A DNA stretch of 25,599 nt, taken from positions 1 to 25,599 of the IMG/VR virus record IMGVR_UViG_3300021960_000457, one strand, 5' to 3'. This stretch comes from a virus. Made by a program: the position numbers and the translations under genes. The notes below the pieces were generated by a model that searched no databases, was not told the origin of the DNA, and saw nothing but the letters and a program-made list of their open reading frames with translations. Shown in pieces: positions 18,732 through 25,599 of the stretch (the first letter of the stretch is position 1; each line of letters opens with the position of its first letter).

Positions 18732-20888
18732 TTATCCAGCGTTAATTTGTGGCACTTTAGGACCTAACACACTAACAGCATACTTACCTCGTTGGAAGTA
18801 GTCTGTGCCTGTAGTTCCGTTAGCATCTGCACCTGCTCCTGTATTACGCCAATCTTTAGCACCAGTTGCACCTAATAGGTGTGCAGTACTAAGCATGCCG
18901 CCAATCTCTTCTTTTGACATTTCTTTAGTAATTCCACCATTATTTAACAAGGTATTATAGTTTTTCTGTGTGTAAAGTTTTACAGCATCTTCCTGTGCTT
19001 GTGGAGTATTTAAAAACTCATTTAGGCTAGCAGGTTGTCCATCTTTTCCTAACCAATTATTTGGATTATTAAGATCAGCATTACTGGTCACTGATGATTT
19101 TACTAGTCCAGCGTCTATTAGAGCACTATGGCCCATTTGGTACTTACCAACATAGCCTAGCTCATTGGTTGATGTGTAGTCCCCACTGCTTTCACTCTGT
19201 CCTAACTGTGTGTAGTAGGCTGTCATGTCATCAGGTTCTAATGGACCTAATGTTTGATTAGACGTAGGTTGAACTCTTAATTGTTTATCACCTGCGGCAT
19301 TTTTAACTTCTGTGCCTTTAGCATCTTTAACAGCATCAACTGATCCAGTGTACTCACCTGATGGTAATTTCTGTACAGTTTTATCTAAATTCTCTTTAGT
19401 AGCATAAGCAGAAACATCAAATCGACCTGCGTCAATTGGTGACCAAGTAGGTTGGAATCTACCATATGGTTCGTGTGTAGGAGCCGCAGTGACCACACTG
19501 TCAAAACTGTTAGGAGTTGACACATATAGTCCAACATCTTTGTTCAGACCTACATCAGGAAATTTATTAGTCACAAGTTGTTTAGGCATTTTAAGTTTCT
19601 TTTCACCGCCACTGTTTTCTAAAATTTGACTACCTGTTAATGCTAGTTTGCCACCTGCTAGAACAGATATTGCTCCTGTAGCATCAACGTTGAATCCTTG
19701 TTGGCTTTTGATATTGGTTATACCATTAGATGCAAGATTAATTGCTCCTGCTGTTATCATAGTAAAACTTCCAAGATCCATCTGAGTTTTGTTTGTTGAT
19801 CTGATGTTTATTTTATTCTTTGCTTCAATGTTGACATTATTATCTGCCTGTAGATTTATATTAGTTTCAGATCTAATGTTTAGGCTACCTTTACTGTAAA
19901 CATTGACACTACCACTACTGGTCATTTCTAACCAACTGTTACCACTGCCATGAGCAATATACAACATGTCTGCTGAGTCGTGCATGGTTATTTGATGACC
20001 ATTGGCTGTGCGTAGTCTAATCATTTGATCAGCACCAGTTATTGACCCATCATCCATTACAAAGACATGTCCGCCTTTTTTAGTGTTAAATCTATAGAAG
20101 TCTTCGTTAAGTTTACCGTCTAAAATCTTTTGTACTAATTCTGTGTCATCTGCAGGATCATTGTAGGGTCTTCCAGGTGTTGATATACCAAAAACATTAC
20201 TAGGAGTTTCACGTTGACTACTGCTGGTAGTTGCCCCTCTATAAGGATCACAATCAAGACCTTGCTCTCTTAATTTTTTAAATTGGTATTCGTGTACGGG
20301 TTTTTTATTATTATAAAATGCTTGGCTTTTAAATGCGTTTTCGTTGTACTCATTAAACTCAACCACTGGAGGTTGTGGTTGTATATTAGCCCGCTCTAGA
20401 GCTGTAATTGCTTTTTGTGTTTCAGGCGAAGAATTAGAAATATCATATTTGGTACTGCCGGCAACCCCGGGAGTCATATGTTTACTAACATTTGAATTAA
20501 CGCAACCAATCCAATACCCTCTAGTAGGATCACCTGCTACAAATATTACAATGACTTCAACGTCAAGATCAGGAGGTATCATCCACATGCCATAGGTATG
20601 GCTTACAGTATCAAATTTATTAGACTTACTAGGAATAGTATTATTCTTAATAGGATGTGTGGTTGTACCCATAAATGGACTAGCATAACTTACAGTACGC
20701 CAGTTTTGAGCATCTTGCGGATCACCACCTAGGTCAGGAATCCATACCTGTAGTCTGCCACTACGTGAAGGATCAAGATTATTTTTAACTATACCTATGT
20801 ACGGATATGGTTCAATTCGTGTAGCAGACGCTTCTTCACGACGAAGATTTTTACTAACTTTTGTACCTAATCTATGATTGATTGCCAT
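18732..20888 (-). CDS. 5: Baseplate central spike gp5-like with C-terminal murein-hydrolase-like domain
   Basis: Central spike at the tail tip that pierces the outer membrane and, in T4, digests peptidoglycan. Residues about 30-130 are the gp5/VgrG OB fold (YIGIVKNNLDPSRSGRLQVW, then IPDLGGDPQDAQNWRTVSYA). Residues about 273-425 are a spike beta-helix: short alternating V/I-N-I strands such as SVNVYSKGSLNIRSETNINL and NNVNIEAKNKINIRS. There is no T4-lysozyme domain between OB fold and helix as in T4 gp5. Instead residues about 550-700 carry GQSESSGDY (candidate catalytic Glu566) and LGYVGKYQMGHSALIDAG, resembling a lytic transglycosylase-type fold. Length is 718 versus 575 in T4 gp5. AGGAAAT lies upstream of the ATG, 10 bases after the hub stop. 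Spike identity is strong; the hydrolase assignment rests on motif shape only. Confidence 0.88.
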   Translation of the reverse strand: MAINHRLGTKVSKNLRREEASATRIEPYPYIGIVKNNLDPSRSGRLQVWIPDLGGDPQDAQNWRTVSYASPFMGTTTHPIKNNTIPSKSNKFDTVSHTYGMWMIPPDLDVEVIVIFVAGDPTRGYWIGCVNSNVSKHMTPGVAGSTKYDISNSSPETQKAITALERANIQPQPPVVEFNEYNENAFKSQAFYNNKKPVHEYQFKKLREQGLDCDPYRGATTSSSQRETPSNVFGISTPGRPYNDPADDTELVQKILDGKLNEDFYRFNTKKGGHVFVMDDGSITGADQMIRLRTANGHQITMHDSADMLYIAHGSGNSWLEMTSSGSVNVYSKGSLNIRSETNINLQADNNVNIEAKNKINIRSTNKTQMDLGSFTMITAGAINLASNGITNIKSQQGFNVDATGAISVLAGGKLALTGSQILENSGGEKKLKMPKQLVTNKFPDVGLNKDVGLYVSTPNSFDSVVTAAPTHEPYGRFQPTWSPIDAGRFDVSAYATKENLDKTVQKLPSGEYTGSVDAVKDAKGTEVKNAAGDKQLRVQPTSNQTLGPLEPDDMTAYYTQLGQSESSGDYTSTNELGYVGKYQMGHSALIDAGLVKSSVTSNADLNNPNNWLGKDGQPASLNEFLNTPQAQEDAVKLYTQKNYNTLLNNGGITKEMSKEEIGGMLSTAHLLGATGAKDWRNTGAGADANGTTGTDYFQRGKYAVSVLGPKVPQINAG

Positions 20889-20898
20889 TTATTATTTC

Positions 20899-23800
20899 CT
20901 ATCGTGAATTTGGAGTAAGAACAACATCACCCTGCTGGGCTTGTGATAATGTGGATTTAGCCGCCGCAACATCAGCCACATATCTTTCTCGGGCGGCATC
21001 TAGTTTAGCCTGAGTCTCGGCACTTATACCTTTACCATCTCGATCAAAGAACCCACTGTTAACTTTCTGGTCAAAGCGTTTGAGCTCACTTTCAGCAAAG
21101 TCAACATTATTTTCTGCTCTTGATATATTACTTGCTTTCCAGTCACCATTAAACTCTCTTGTTGCTGTCTGCCCGGTGCTAGGATTAACCGCTTGAACCT
21201 GTATAGTTTGTTGATTATCAATTGCAGTAATAGTCCGATTAAATTCAGCAGATCCTGGTTCTACACCTGCAGGCACAGTAAGTCCTTTATATTGATAACT
21301 GCCAAACCTATCTTGAGTTACTCCATCTGGTAGTGTAACTGGAGTTACTGGCTCCGGTGGTGGTACCTCAGATGTTGGTTCATTTTGATTTGTTATTGGT
21401 TCTTCTTCTGCATTTTCTCTAATATCTTTTAAGTCCTCTACTTGAGATGTTTCAGGTTCATCTGGCGTTACGTCCGGTGCTGGTGGTTCTGCTTGGGTAG
21501 GGACATCTTCATCTCCTGGTGCAGTAGATGCTGTTGAATCGTCGGGTGCACCTATCTCGGTGTCTCCAGCACCAATACCTTTGTCAATGTTTAAATCTTC
21601 TGTACGTTCTTTTTTAGATTCACTACCTCGAAGTTTATTGCCTACTACATAGTCATAGGCACTTTGTCTAGGCATTCTAACCAATTCTAAATCCTGTATA
21701 AACTGTCCTCTACTAAATTTATTAACGACTCTGACCACACGATACATTCCTGAAAACATAGCAATTTGATTTTTATCAAATTTCATCATGCCTGTACTTT
21801 CATCAAGGTCAGTAGGTGTTCTAAATAAAATTTGTACGTAAAGTTCACCATGATCAGTTATTAAGCTACCATTTGCAGTTAGTCTAGGGTCAAAGTCTGT
21901 TGTATTGTCAATCTTTTCATCAACTGTATATCTAGGTGGATAAAATACATCATCCTGTTTGATGTAATCAGGATCACCAATGATAGATAGTTTAACCTGT
22001 ATCATATCTCCCATACTGCCACTTAATAGACTGGTGGCCGCATCTGCCACTGCTTGATCTTTAGCAGTGATATGATGTCCTGTTGCTGATTCACGCGAAT
22101 TATATTGATGCTGTATCACATTAGGTTGCACAGCATTGGGGTTATTTGATATTACTCCCTCGTATTGAGGCATGTATCCGCCTGGATTGGTATTCCTTGT
22201 TTCTTCTGTGGCTTGGGCCATAGGATTCACAGTGGTCTGATGGCTTCTATATGGAGTTAAAGCAGTAAAGTATAAGAAATCAAATTTTAATTCTAGATCT
22301 AAAATGTCGTCATTTTTTCCTGTGTATAGATAGTTATAGACTTTGACAGGATGGGTCTGTGTTTTCTGTGGCATAATATCTAATTTGGTATTATACACTT
22401 TATATGGAACAATGTGATAGGTTATATCACGTGACCATACCTGTTTGATTTTGTCAAAGTTTTTTAATTTAACTGTTGGTACTATTTTAAACCAGGACAT
22501 TGGTGAATCAGCAAATTTTTTCTTAGCCGCAATATACGCATCTGTAGTAGCAAAGGATTCAGGAATTACTATTTGCTCTCTAATGTATTGACTGTGTCTG
22601 ATTATGTAGTTTAATAACATGTCAATGGTAGTACCAGCATTAATAGAGATTGTAGTAACATTATAGTCTAAGTCTCTAGTAGATGCTCCAATATTAGTTC
22701 TTCTGATACTGATTGGTTCTTTTTTATTTTTGAGATTGGTCATACTAGTATTTTTAGGACTAGTTGTACCTTCAGTGGTTATGCTTGATTCTCCAATAGT
22801 TTTATCAAATTTAAAAAAGTAAGTATCAGGATATTGTATTTTATTTGTTTCTGTTAATCGTTGGTTCCAACTGTTGATAGCACTACCGTAACTCTTTACT
22901 TTATAAATTGGATCTTTTAACAGTAGATATGCTGAGTCAGCCCCAAACAAAGATTCTGTAACATTGTTGTTAATCTGTCCATCAGGACCAACAAAGTCAG
23001 AGTTGGATGTTCTACGTGCAATATTGTTATCTGATCGTTCTTCTATAGCAACAGTTTTAAATAATTCTTTTTCAGATTCTGAACTTTGAAAAAAACCTGC
23101 CACTGTCTGTGCGGTAATTTCAAAATTTGCTGGTGTCTGTACTGATGTTAGATCATAAGCACTATGATTAAATGGTACTGCTTTAATCTTATATTCACTA
23201 CCTCTATTGGTAATGTTTATACCCATACTAACCAATTTGATTGGTATTCGTTTGGTTATTCCAGAAATGATACCTGTAATGTTGCCGGTGTCGTCCATGC
23301 CATAAAAATCAATCTGTAATAGATAGGGTGCATGAGTATAGTTGTCAATTGATCCCACTTCGCTTGATGAACATACTTCTGCTACTTTGTTGACTAAAGT
23401 CATTCCGTATGGTTCAACTAAAGTAAAATCAAGGCTGATGGCATTAGTGGATCTTGACATTTCAGTTATGCCAATTACTGTATCAAATTCTAATCCTTCA
23501 AAATAGAAATCATCAGAAAACACAGAACTTCTGTTGAATGCACGATCACCAGTTTTAATATCGTTATATCTGCCAGCACTGGCTACCAGCACTTTGTTTG
23601 CCACATACTCTTGTGTCTCCACAACCTTGTTATACTCATCTACTGTGAGTAAGTGCCAACTAAGAGAATAGGCATAACTTGCATATTGGTGTAGTTGATT
23701 TGGTAAAGGATCTCCAACTGCATCTGTGTTTTGTTTTGTTGTTTCTGTACTGTCAGGTTTGCCTTTAGATGTTTCTGGTTCTGTTTTTGTTTCAAACTGT

Positions 23801-24126
23801 TCTTCTACACTTTGTAATGCTACACCTGCTTCTAATAAACCAGTAGCGGCCACTGGACTATCAAGCCCACCAACTGTTCCTGATGCAAGTCCAAACACAG
23901 AAAGTTTATCACCTGCACTCATATTTTCGTTTGCTAGGCTTAATAAATCTTTATCTGTACGAAACTGGTACTGTGCATGAGAAATTTGATTATTTAAACT
24001 TCTAAGTTCTCTTTGTTGTGCATCTGTAGGATTTGTAATGGCTTTAATTTCAGCCCGACGAGCTTCAGCCGTTTCAATTTGTTTCCTTAGCGCCTGGGCC
24101 TTATCAATTGATTCTTGAGATGCCAT
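20899..24126 (-). CDS. Probable baseplate hub protein (gp27/gpD-like core with extensions)
   Basis: Its place directly before the gp5-like spike is where contractile phages encode the hub that holds the spike. Residues 1-75 are charged and helical (KAQALRKQIETAEARRAEIK), probably coiled coil. The core, about 143-812, has hub-like features: LLQIDFYGMDDTG and KRIPIKLVSMGI near 265-300, EYKIKAVPFNHSAY near 310, INAGTTIDMLLNYIIRHSQY near 495, and near the end MYRVVRVVNKFSRGQFIQDL then ELVRMPRQ, a typical closing tube-domain motif. Residues about 825-940 form a Pro/Glu/Thr-rich linker (PTQAEPPAPDVTPDEPETSQ), and about 1000-1065 a second charged helix (FAESELKRFDQKVNSGFFDR). At 1075 residues it is far longer than T4 gp27 (391). 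The ATG is 1 base after the gp53 stop, with TAGGAT upstream. Hub function is inferred from context and motifs; other baseplate roles remain possible. Confidence 0.65.
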   Translation of the reverse strand: MASQESIDKAQALRKQIETAEARRAEIKAITNPTDAQQRELRSLNNQISHAQYQFRTDKDLLSLANENMSAGDKLSVFGLASGTVGGLDSPVAATGLLEAGVALQSVEEQFETKTEPETSKGKPDSTETTKQNTDAVGDPLPNQLHQYASYAYSLSWHLLTVDEYNKVVETQEYVANKVLVASAGRYNDIKTGDRAFNRSSVFSDDFYFEGLEFDTVIGITEMSRSTNAISLDFTLVEPYGMTLVNKVAEVCSSSEVGSIDNYTHAPYLLQIDFYGMDDTGNITGIISGITKRIPIKLVSMGINITNRGSEYKIKAVPFNHSAYDLTSVQTPANFEITAQTVAGFFQSSESEKELFKTVAIEERSDNNIARRTSNSDFVGPDGQINNNVTESLFGADSAYLLLKDPIYKVKSYGSAINSWNQRLTETNKIQYPDTYFFKFDKTIGESSITTEGTTSPKNTSMTNLKNKKEPISIRRTNIGASTRDLDYNVTTISINAGTTIDMLLNYIIRHSQYIREQIVIPESFATTDAYIAAKKKFADSPMSWFKIVPTVKLKNFDKIKQVWSRDITYHIVPYKVYNTKLDIMPQKTQTHPVKVYNYLYTGKNDDILDLELKFDFLYFTALTPYRSHQTTVNPMAQATEETRNTNPGGYMPQYEGVISNNPNAVQPNVIQHQYNSRESATGHHITAKDQAVADAATSLLSGSMGDMIQVKLSIIGDPDYIKQDDVFYPPRYTVDEKIDNTTDFDPRLTANGSLITDHGELYVQILFRTPTDLDESTGMMKFDKNQIAMFSGMYRVVRVVNKFSRGQFIQDLELVRMPRQSAYDYVVGNKLRGSESKKERTEDLNIDKGIGAGDTEIGAPDDSTASTAPGDEDVPTQAEPPAPDVTPDEPETSQVEDLKDIRENAEEEPITNQNEPTSEVPPPEPVTPVTLPDGVTQDRFGSYQYKGLTVPAGVEPGSAEFNRTITAIDNQQTIQVQAVNPSTGQTATREFNGDWKASNISRAENNVDFAESELKRFDQKVNSGFFDRDGKGISAETQAKLDAARERYVADVAAAKSTLSQAQQGDVVLTPNSR

Positions 24127-24127
24127 G

Positions 24128-24430
24128 TTATAATCCTAGAGCCGCTGTTATATTTTCCTTTTTAGGCACATAGATAACAACACCTGGACGAAAATCGTAG
24201 ATGGGATCTTGGATAGTATTTGGATTACGTTGAGCAAACACCCACCACAAAGCACTGTCGCCATAAAGGTCATTTGCTAATAGATCAGGACGATATTGAT
24301 AAACATTGTCAATTTGATATTGTACGTCACTAGGGTCGCGTGGAATGTCTCTAAATGTAGCAACATCAAGGAAAAATCCAAACGTGTCGGTATTAGCATA
24401 AGGGCTAGTTTTGCTGTACTTGACTGCCAT
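24128..24430 (-). CDS. 53: Baseplate wedge protein gp53-like (LysM-like fold)
   Basis: Wedge component that in T4 binds gp6 and gp25 and completes each wedge before assembly around the hub. The 100-residue product shows the family block YRPDLLANDLYGDSALWWVF, QRNPNTIQDPIYDFRPG and VVIYVPKKENI (residues 48-95), read as a LysM-like unit: Y-G-D, W-W, N-P-N, then P-G-x-x-I-x-V-P. T4 gp53 is about 196 residues, so this is a shortened form, as in related marine phages. The ATG overlaps the upstream stop (TAATG), and a perfect AGGAGG lies 9 bases before it, indicating translational coupling with strong re-initiation. Confidence 0.88.
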   Translation of the reverse strand: MAVKYSKTSPYANTDTFGFFLDVATFRDIPRDPSDVQYQIDNVYQYRPDLLANDLYGDSALWWVFAQRNPNTIQDPIYDFRPGVVIYVPKKENITAALGL

Positions 24431-25431
24431 TATAGGAATCCTCCTGTGCCTAGGTCTTTATTCTGTAATAATTTACCAGCGGCAAATTTATCAAGATCAA
24501 AGTTTTCATGTAAATTTTTACGACTGTAAACTGGTCTAACAGTAATAGTTATCGTACTCTGTGTTGGTACTCTAGAATATGATGTTAGGTTAGTAAACTG
24601 CATTTTGGTTGTTTGTGTGCCACCTGTCAATGATGGTAGTTTCTGTGTTTCACTTTGTAATAGGCCTGGAACATATTCTGCATTTTGTACTGAACCAAAA
24701 TTACCTGTTTCTTCAGGTACTGCAACTTCTTCAAGTGATGTTGTAGTTACAGGTATCTGTAGATAGTCTACGTCATTTGGAAGAACGTGTGTAAAGTTAG
24801 TGATTACACAAGGAACATGCGGAAAGTAATGACTGCCATAGCCGTCTAAGAATACCATTGGTGGCGGATTACCTGCATTTGATCCTTGGCCAAAAAACAT
24901 TTTGGTTGCTGAGCGGAAGAAATAGATAGCGGCCATTAGATACTGTCCTTCTGCTACATTTTGTACAGTAAATTCTCCCGATATTGAAATGTCACTCACT
25001 TCACTGTTCTGGTAAAATTGCTGTGCATAATTACTATGTGTGAGGCTGGCAGGATTGTAATTGGCCAAATGACTCACTGTAATACTAGGAAGATAAGGAA
25101 ATATCACTCCATTTGTTTCAATTAATGGACCCATTAATGAATTTTCAGGAGAACCTGTTTCAACGGCATTTTTATAGAATATGTTTGATTTATCAGGTAA
25201 ACTAATACGCACACGCCAATCGTCTTCAATGGCACCGGCTTCACCCATAGGACTAAAGCCAATGTTTGTTAGTAATTTGCCAATACCAGGTAAGCCACCA
25301 GGAAGTAGTCCTGATATAGCACGACGTGCTTTGCTAGGATCTAATAGGTCAAACGCAGAACTACCAATTTTACTGACACTACCGCCAACACTTGATGTTA
25401 CGGATTTGAACATACCTGAAAAATCTGCCAT
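24430..25431 (-). CDS. 48: Baseplate tail-tube cap protein (gp48-like)
   Basis: Protein expected to sit on the hub and nucleate the tail tube. It is first in the late cluster, 26 bases downstream of a perfect late promoter, with AAGAGGAT before the ATG. The N-terminus (MADFSGMFKSVTSSVGGSVS, then SGLLPGGLPGIGKLLTNIGF) is small-residue-rich. The middle has the conserved run FPYLPSITVSHLANYNPASL, THSNYAQQFYQNSEVSDISI, GEFTVQNVAEGQYLMAAIYF and FRSATKMFFGQ, then PPPMVFLDGYGSHYFPHVPC and DVDYLQIPV (residues about 115-230), which resembles a tube-protein beta-sandwich fold. The end is RPVYSRKNLHENFDLDKFAA. Length 333 is close to T4 gp48 (364) and gp54 (320). Neighbouring gp53 favours gp48, the usual marine-phage arrangement, but gp54 cannot be excluded. 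Confidence 0.75.
   Translation of the reverse strand: MADFSGMFKSVTSSVGGSVSKIGSSAFDLLDPSKARRAISGLLPGGLPGIGKLLTNIGFSPMGEAGAIEDDWRVRISLPDKSNIFYKNAVETGSPENSLMGPLIETNGVIFPYLPSITVSHLANYNPASLTHSNYAQQFYQNSEVSDISISGEFTVQNVAEGQYLMAAIYFFRSATKMFFGQGSNAGNPPPMVFLDGYGSHYFPHVPCVITNFTHVLPNDVDYLQIPVTTTSLEEVAVPEETGNFGSVQNAEYVPGLLQSETQKLPSLTGGTQTTKMQFTNLTSYSRVPTQSTITITVRPVYSRKNLHENFDLDKFAAGKLLQNKDLGTGGFL
24440..24445 (-). promoter_or_regulatory. Strong ribosome-binding site for gp53
   Basis: Minus strand reads AGGAGG, the full Shine-Dalgarno core, 9 bases before the gp53 ATG and inside the end of the tube-cap gene. It is the strongest such site in the window; the other genes use weaker AGGAAA or GGAT types. Confidence 0.8.
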
Positions 25432-25446
25432 AATATAAATATCCTC

Positions 25447-25475
25447 TTGTTTTATATATTTATAGGCATTATAAT
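25447..25475 (+). promoter_or_regulatory. Sigma70-like (early) promoter for the rightmost plus-strand gene
   Basis: A perfect -10 box TATAAT (25470-25475) stands 17 bases after a weak -35 (TTGTTT, 25447-25452, 3 of 6 matches to TTGACA). A transcript would start near 25482, about 20 bases before the ATG at 25504. The spacer contains the oppositely directed late promoter. The AT-rich context lowers confidence. Confidence 0.5.
25457..25464 (-). promoter_or_regulatory. T4-type late promoter driving the baseplate cluster
   Basis: Minus strand reads TATAAATA, an exact match to the T4 late promoter recognised by the phage late sigma factor gp55 with gp33/gp45. It lies 25 bases upstream of the first ATG (25431), so a start near 25451 would give a leader of about 20 bases carrying AAGAGGAT. 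Position and orientation fit the first gene of the operon. Confidence 0.8.
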
Positions 25476-25503
25476 AGTAGCATATAAAAGGAAACTAAAA
25501 TTT

Positions 25504-25599
25504 ATGAGAAAAGTAAATTACCTAAACAATAAAGACATTCTTAAAGAGATACATAAAAGCAAATTGACCTTCTGTTCTTTTGTAGACAAGACAAAAGAT
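25504..25599 (+). CDS. Divergent hypothetical protein, N-terminal 32 residues (cut by right edge)
   Basis: An open frame from ATG at 25504 to the end of the window, with AAGGAAA 9 bases upstream and a TATAAT -10 box before that. The visible start (MRKVNYLNNKDILKEIHKSK, then LTFCSFVDKTKD) is charged, soluble and has no signal peptide. The YLNNKD..KEIHKSK...C pattern is reminiscent of conserved small unknown proteins of marine T4-like phages, but I cannot confirm that or assign a function. It is the only plus-strand gene and faces away from the late cluster, so it is probably expressed in an earlier class. Confidence 0.65.
   Translation, partial: MRKVNYLNNKDILKEIHKSKLTFCSFVDKTKD

Noticed and set aside
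18729-18736. GATAAATA on the minus strand just before gp25 as another late promoter.
   Set aside because: It lies only about 6 bases before the gp25 ATG and overlaps the gp5 stop, so a transcript starting the usual distance downstream would lose the gp25 ribosome site and start.
21024-21221. 65-codon minus-strand frame inside the hub gene, near its 3' end.
   Set aside because: Out-of-frame shadow of the linker/coiled-coil region; composition looks random and no start signal supports it.

Overview
This window is part of the late structural (baseplate) cluster of a T4-like contractile-tailed bacteriophage, most like the marine T4-like myoviruses of cyanobacteria and SAR11. Three lines of evidence support this: recognisable T4-type baseplate proteins (gp53, gp5, gp25 and gp6 relatives and a gp48-like tube cap), a perfect T4 late-promoter octamer (TATAAATA) just before the first gene, and strongly AT-rich DNA (roughly mid-30s percent GC by eye). 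The host cannot be fixed from this window. No tRNA, integrase, transposon or CRISPR array was seen.

Layout, in the direction of transcription (right to left on the minus strand): a late promoter at 25457-25464; a gp48-like baseplate tube-cap protein (25431-24430); the gp53 wedge protein (24430-24128, start overlapping the previous stop); a 1075-residue probable baseplate hub protein (24126-20899); a gp5-like central spike (20888-18732) with N-terminal OB fold, beta-helix and a C-terminal murein-hydrolase-like domain; gp25 (18723-18346); a 48-base gap with a near-consensus late promoter; a large gp6 wedge protein (18297-14917); a giant 4515-residue structural protein (14899-1352); and the first 449 residues of a fibre-like protein (1349-1, running off the left edge). 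Spacing is tight (overlap to 48 bases), as in one co-expressed late operon. At the far right a plus-strand gene begins (25504 onward, cut by the window edge), preceded by a sigma70-like early promoter whose spacer contains the opposing late promoter.

These genes describe a tail tip. The hub and gp5-like spike form the central piercing device, the gp48-like protein joins hub to tail tube, and gp53/gp25/gp6 form the wedges and sheath-initiation ring. The giant protein lies where T4 encodes gp7 and following wedge and fibre proteins, so it probably builds the periphery of the baseplate. The last gene encodes a trimeric fibre or adaptor.

The least ordinary object is the 13.5-kb giant gene. Its product appears to be a chain of beta-rich modules: an N-terminal anchor, a cupredoxin-like segment, recurring NG-loop modules, an FG-GAP beta-propeller-like region interrupted by other modules, four copies of a GDFITQ...NGVDSG module and a GSGYT pair. 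I found no obviously new defence or mobile system here. The novelty lies in tail architecture.
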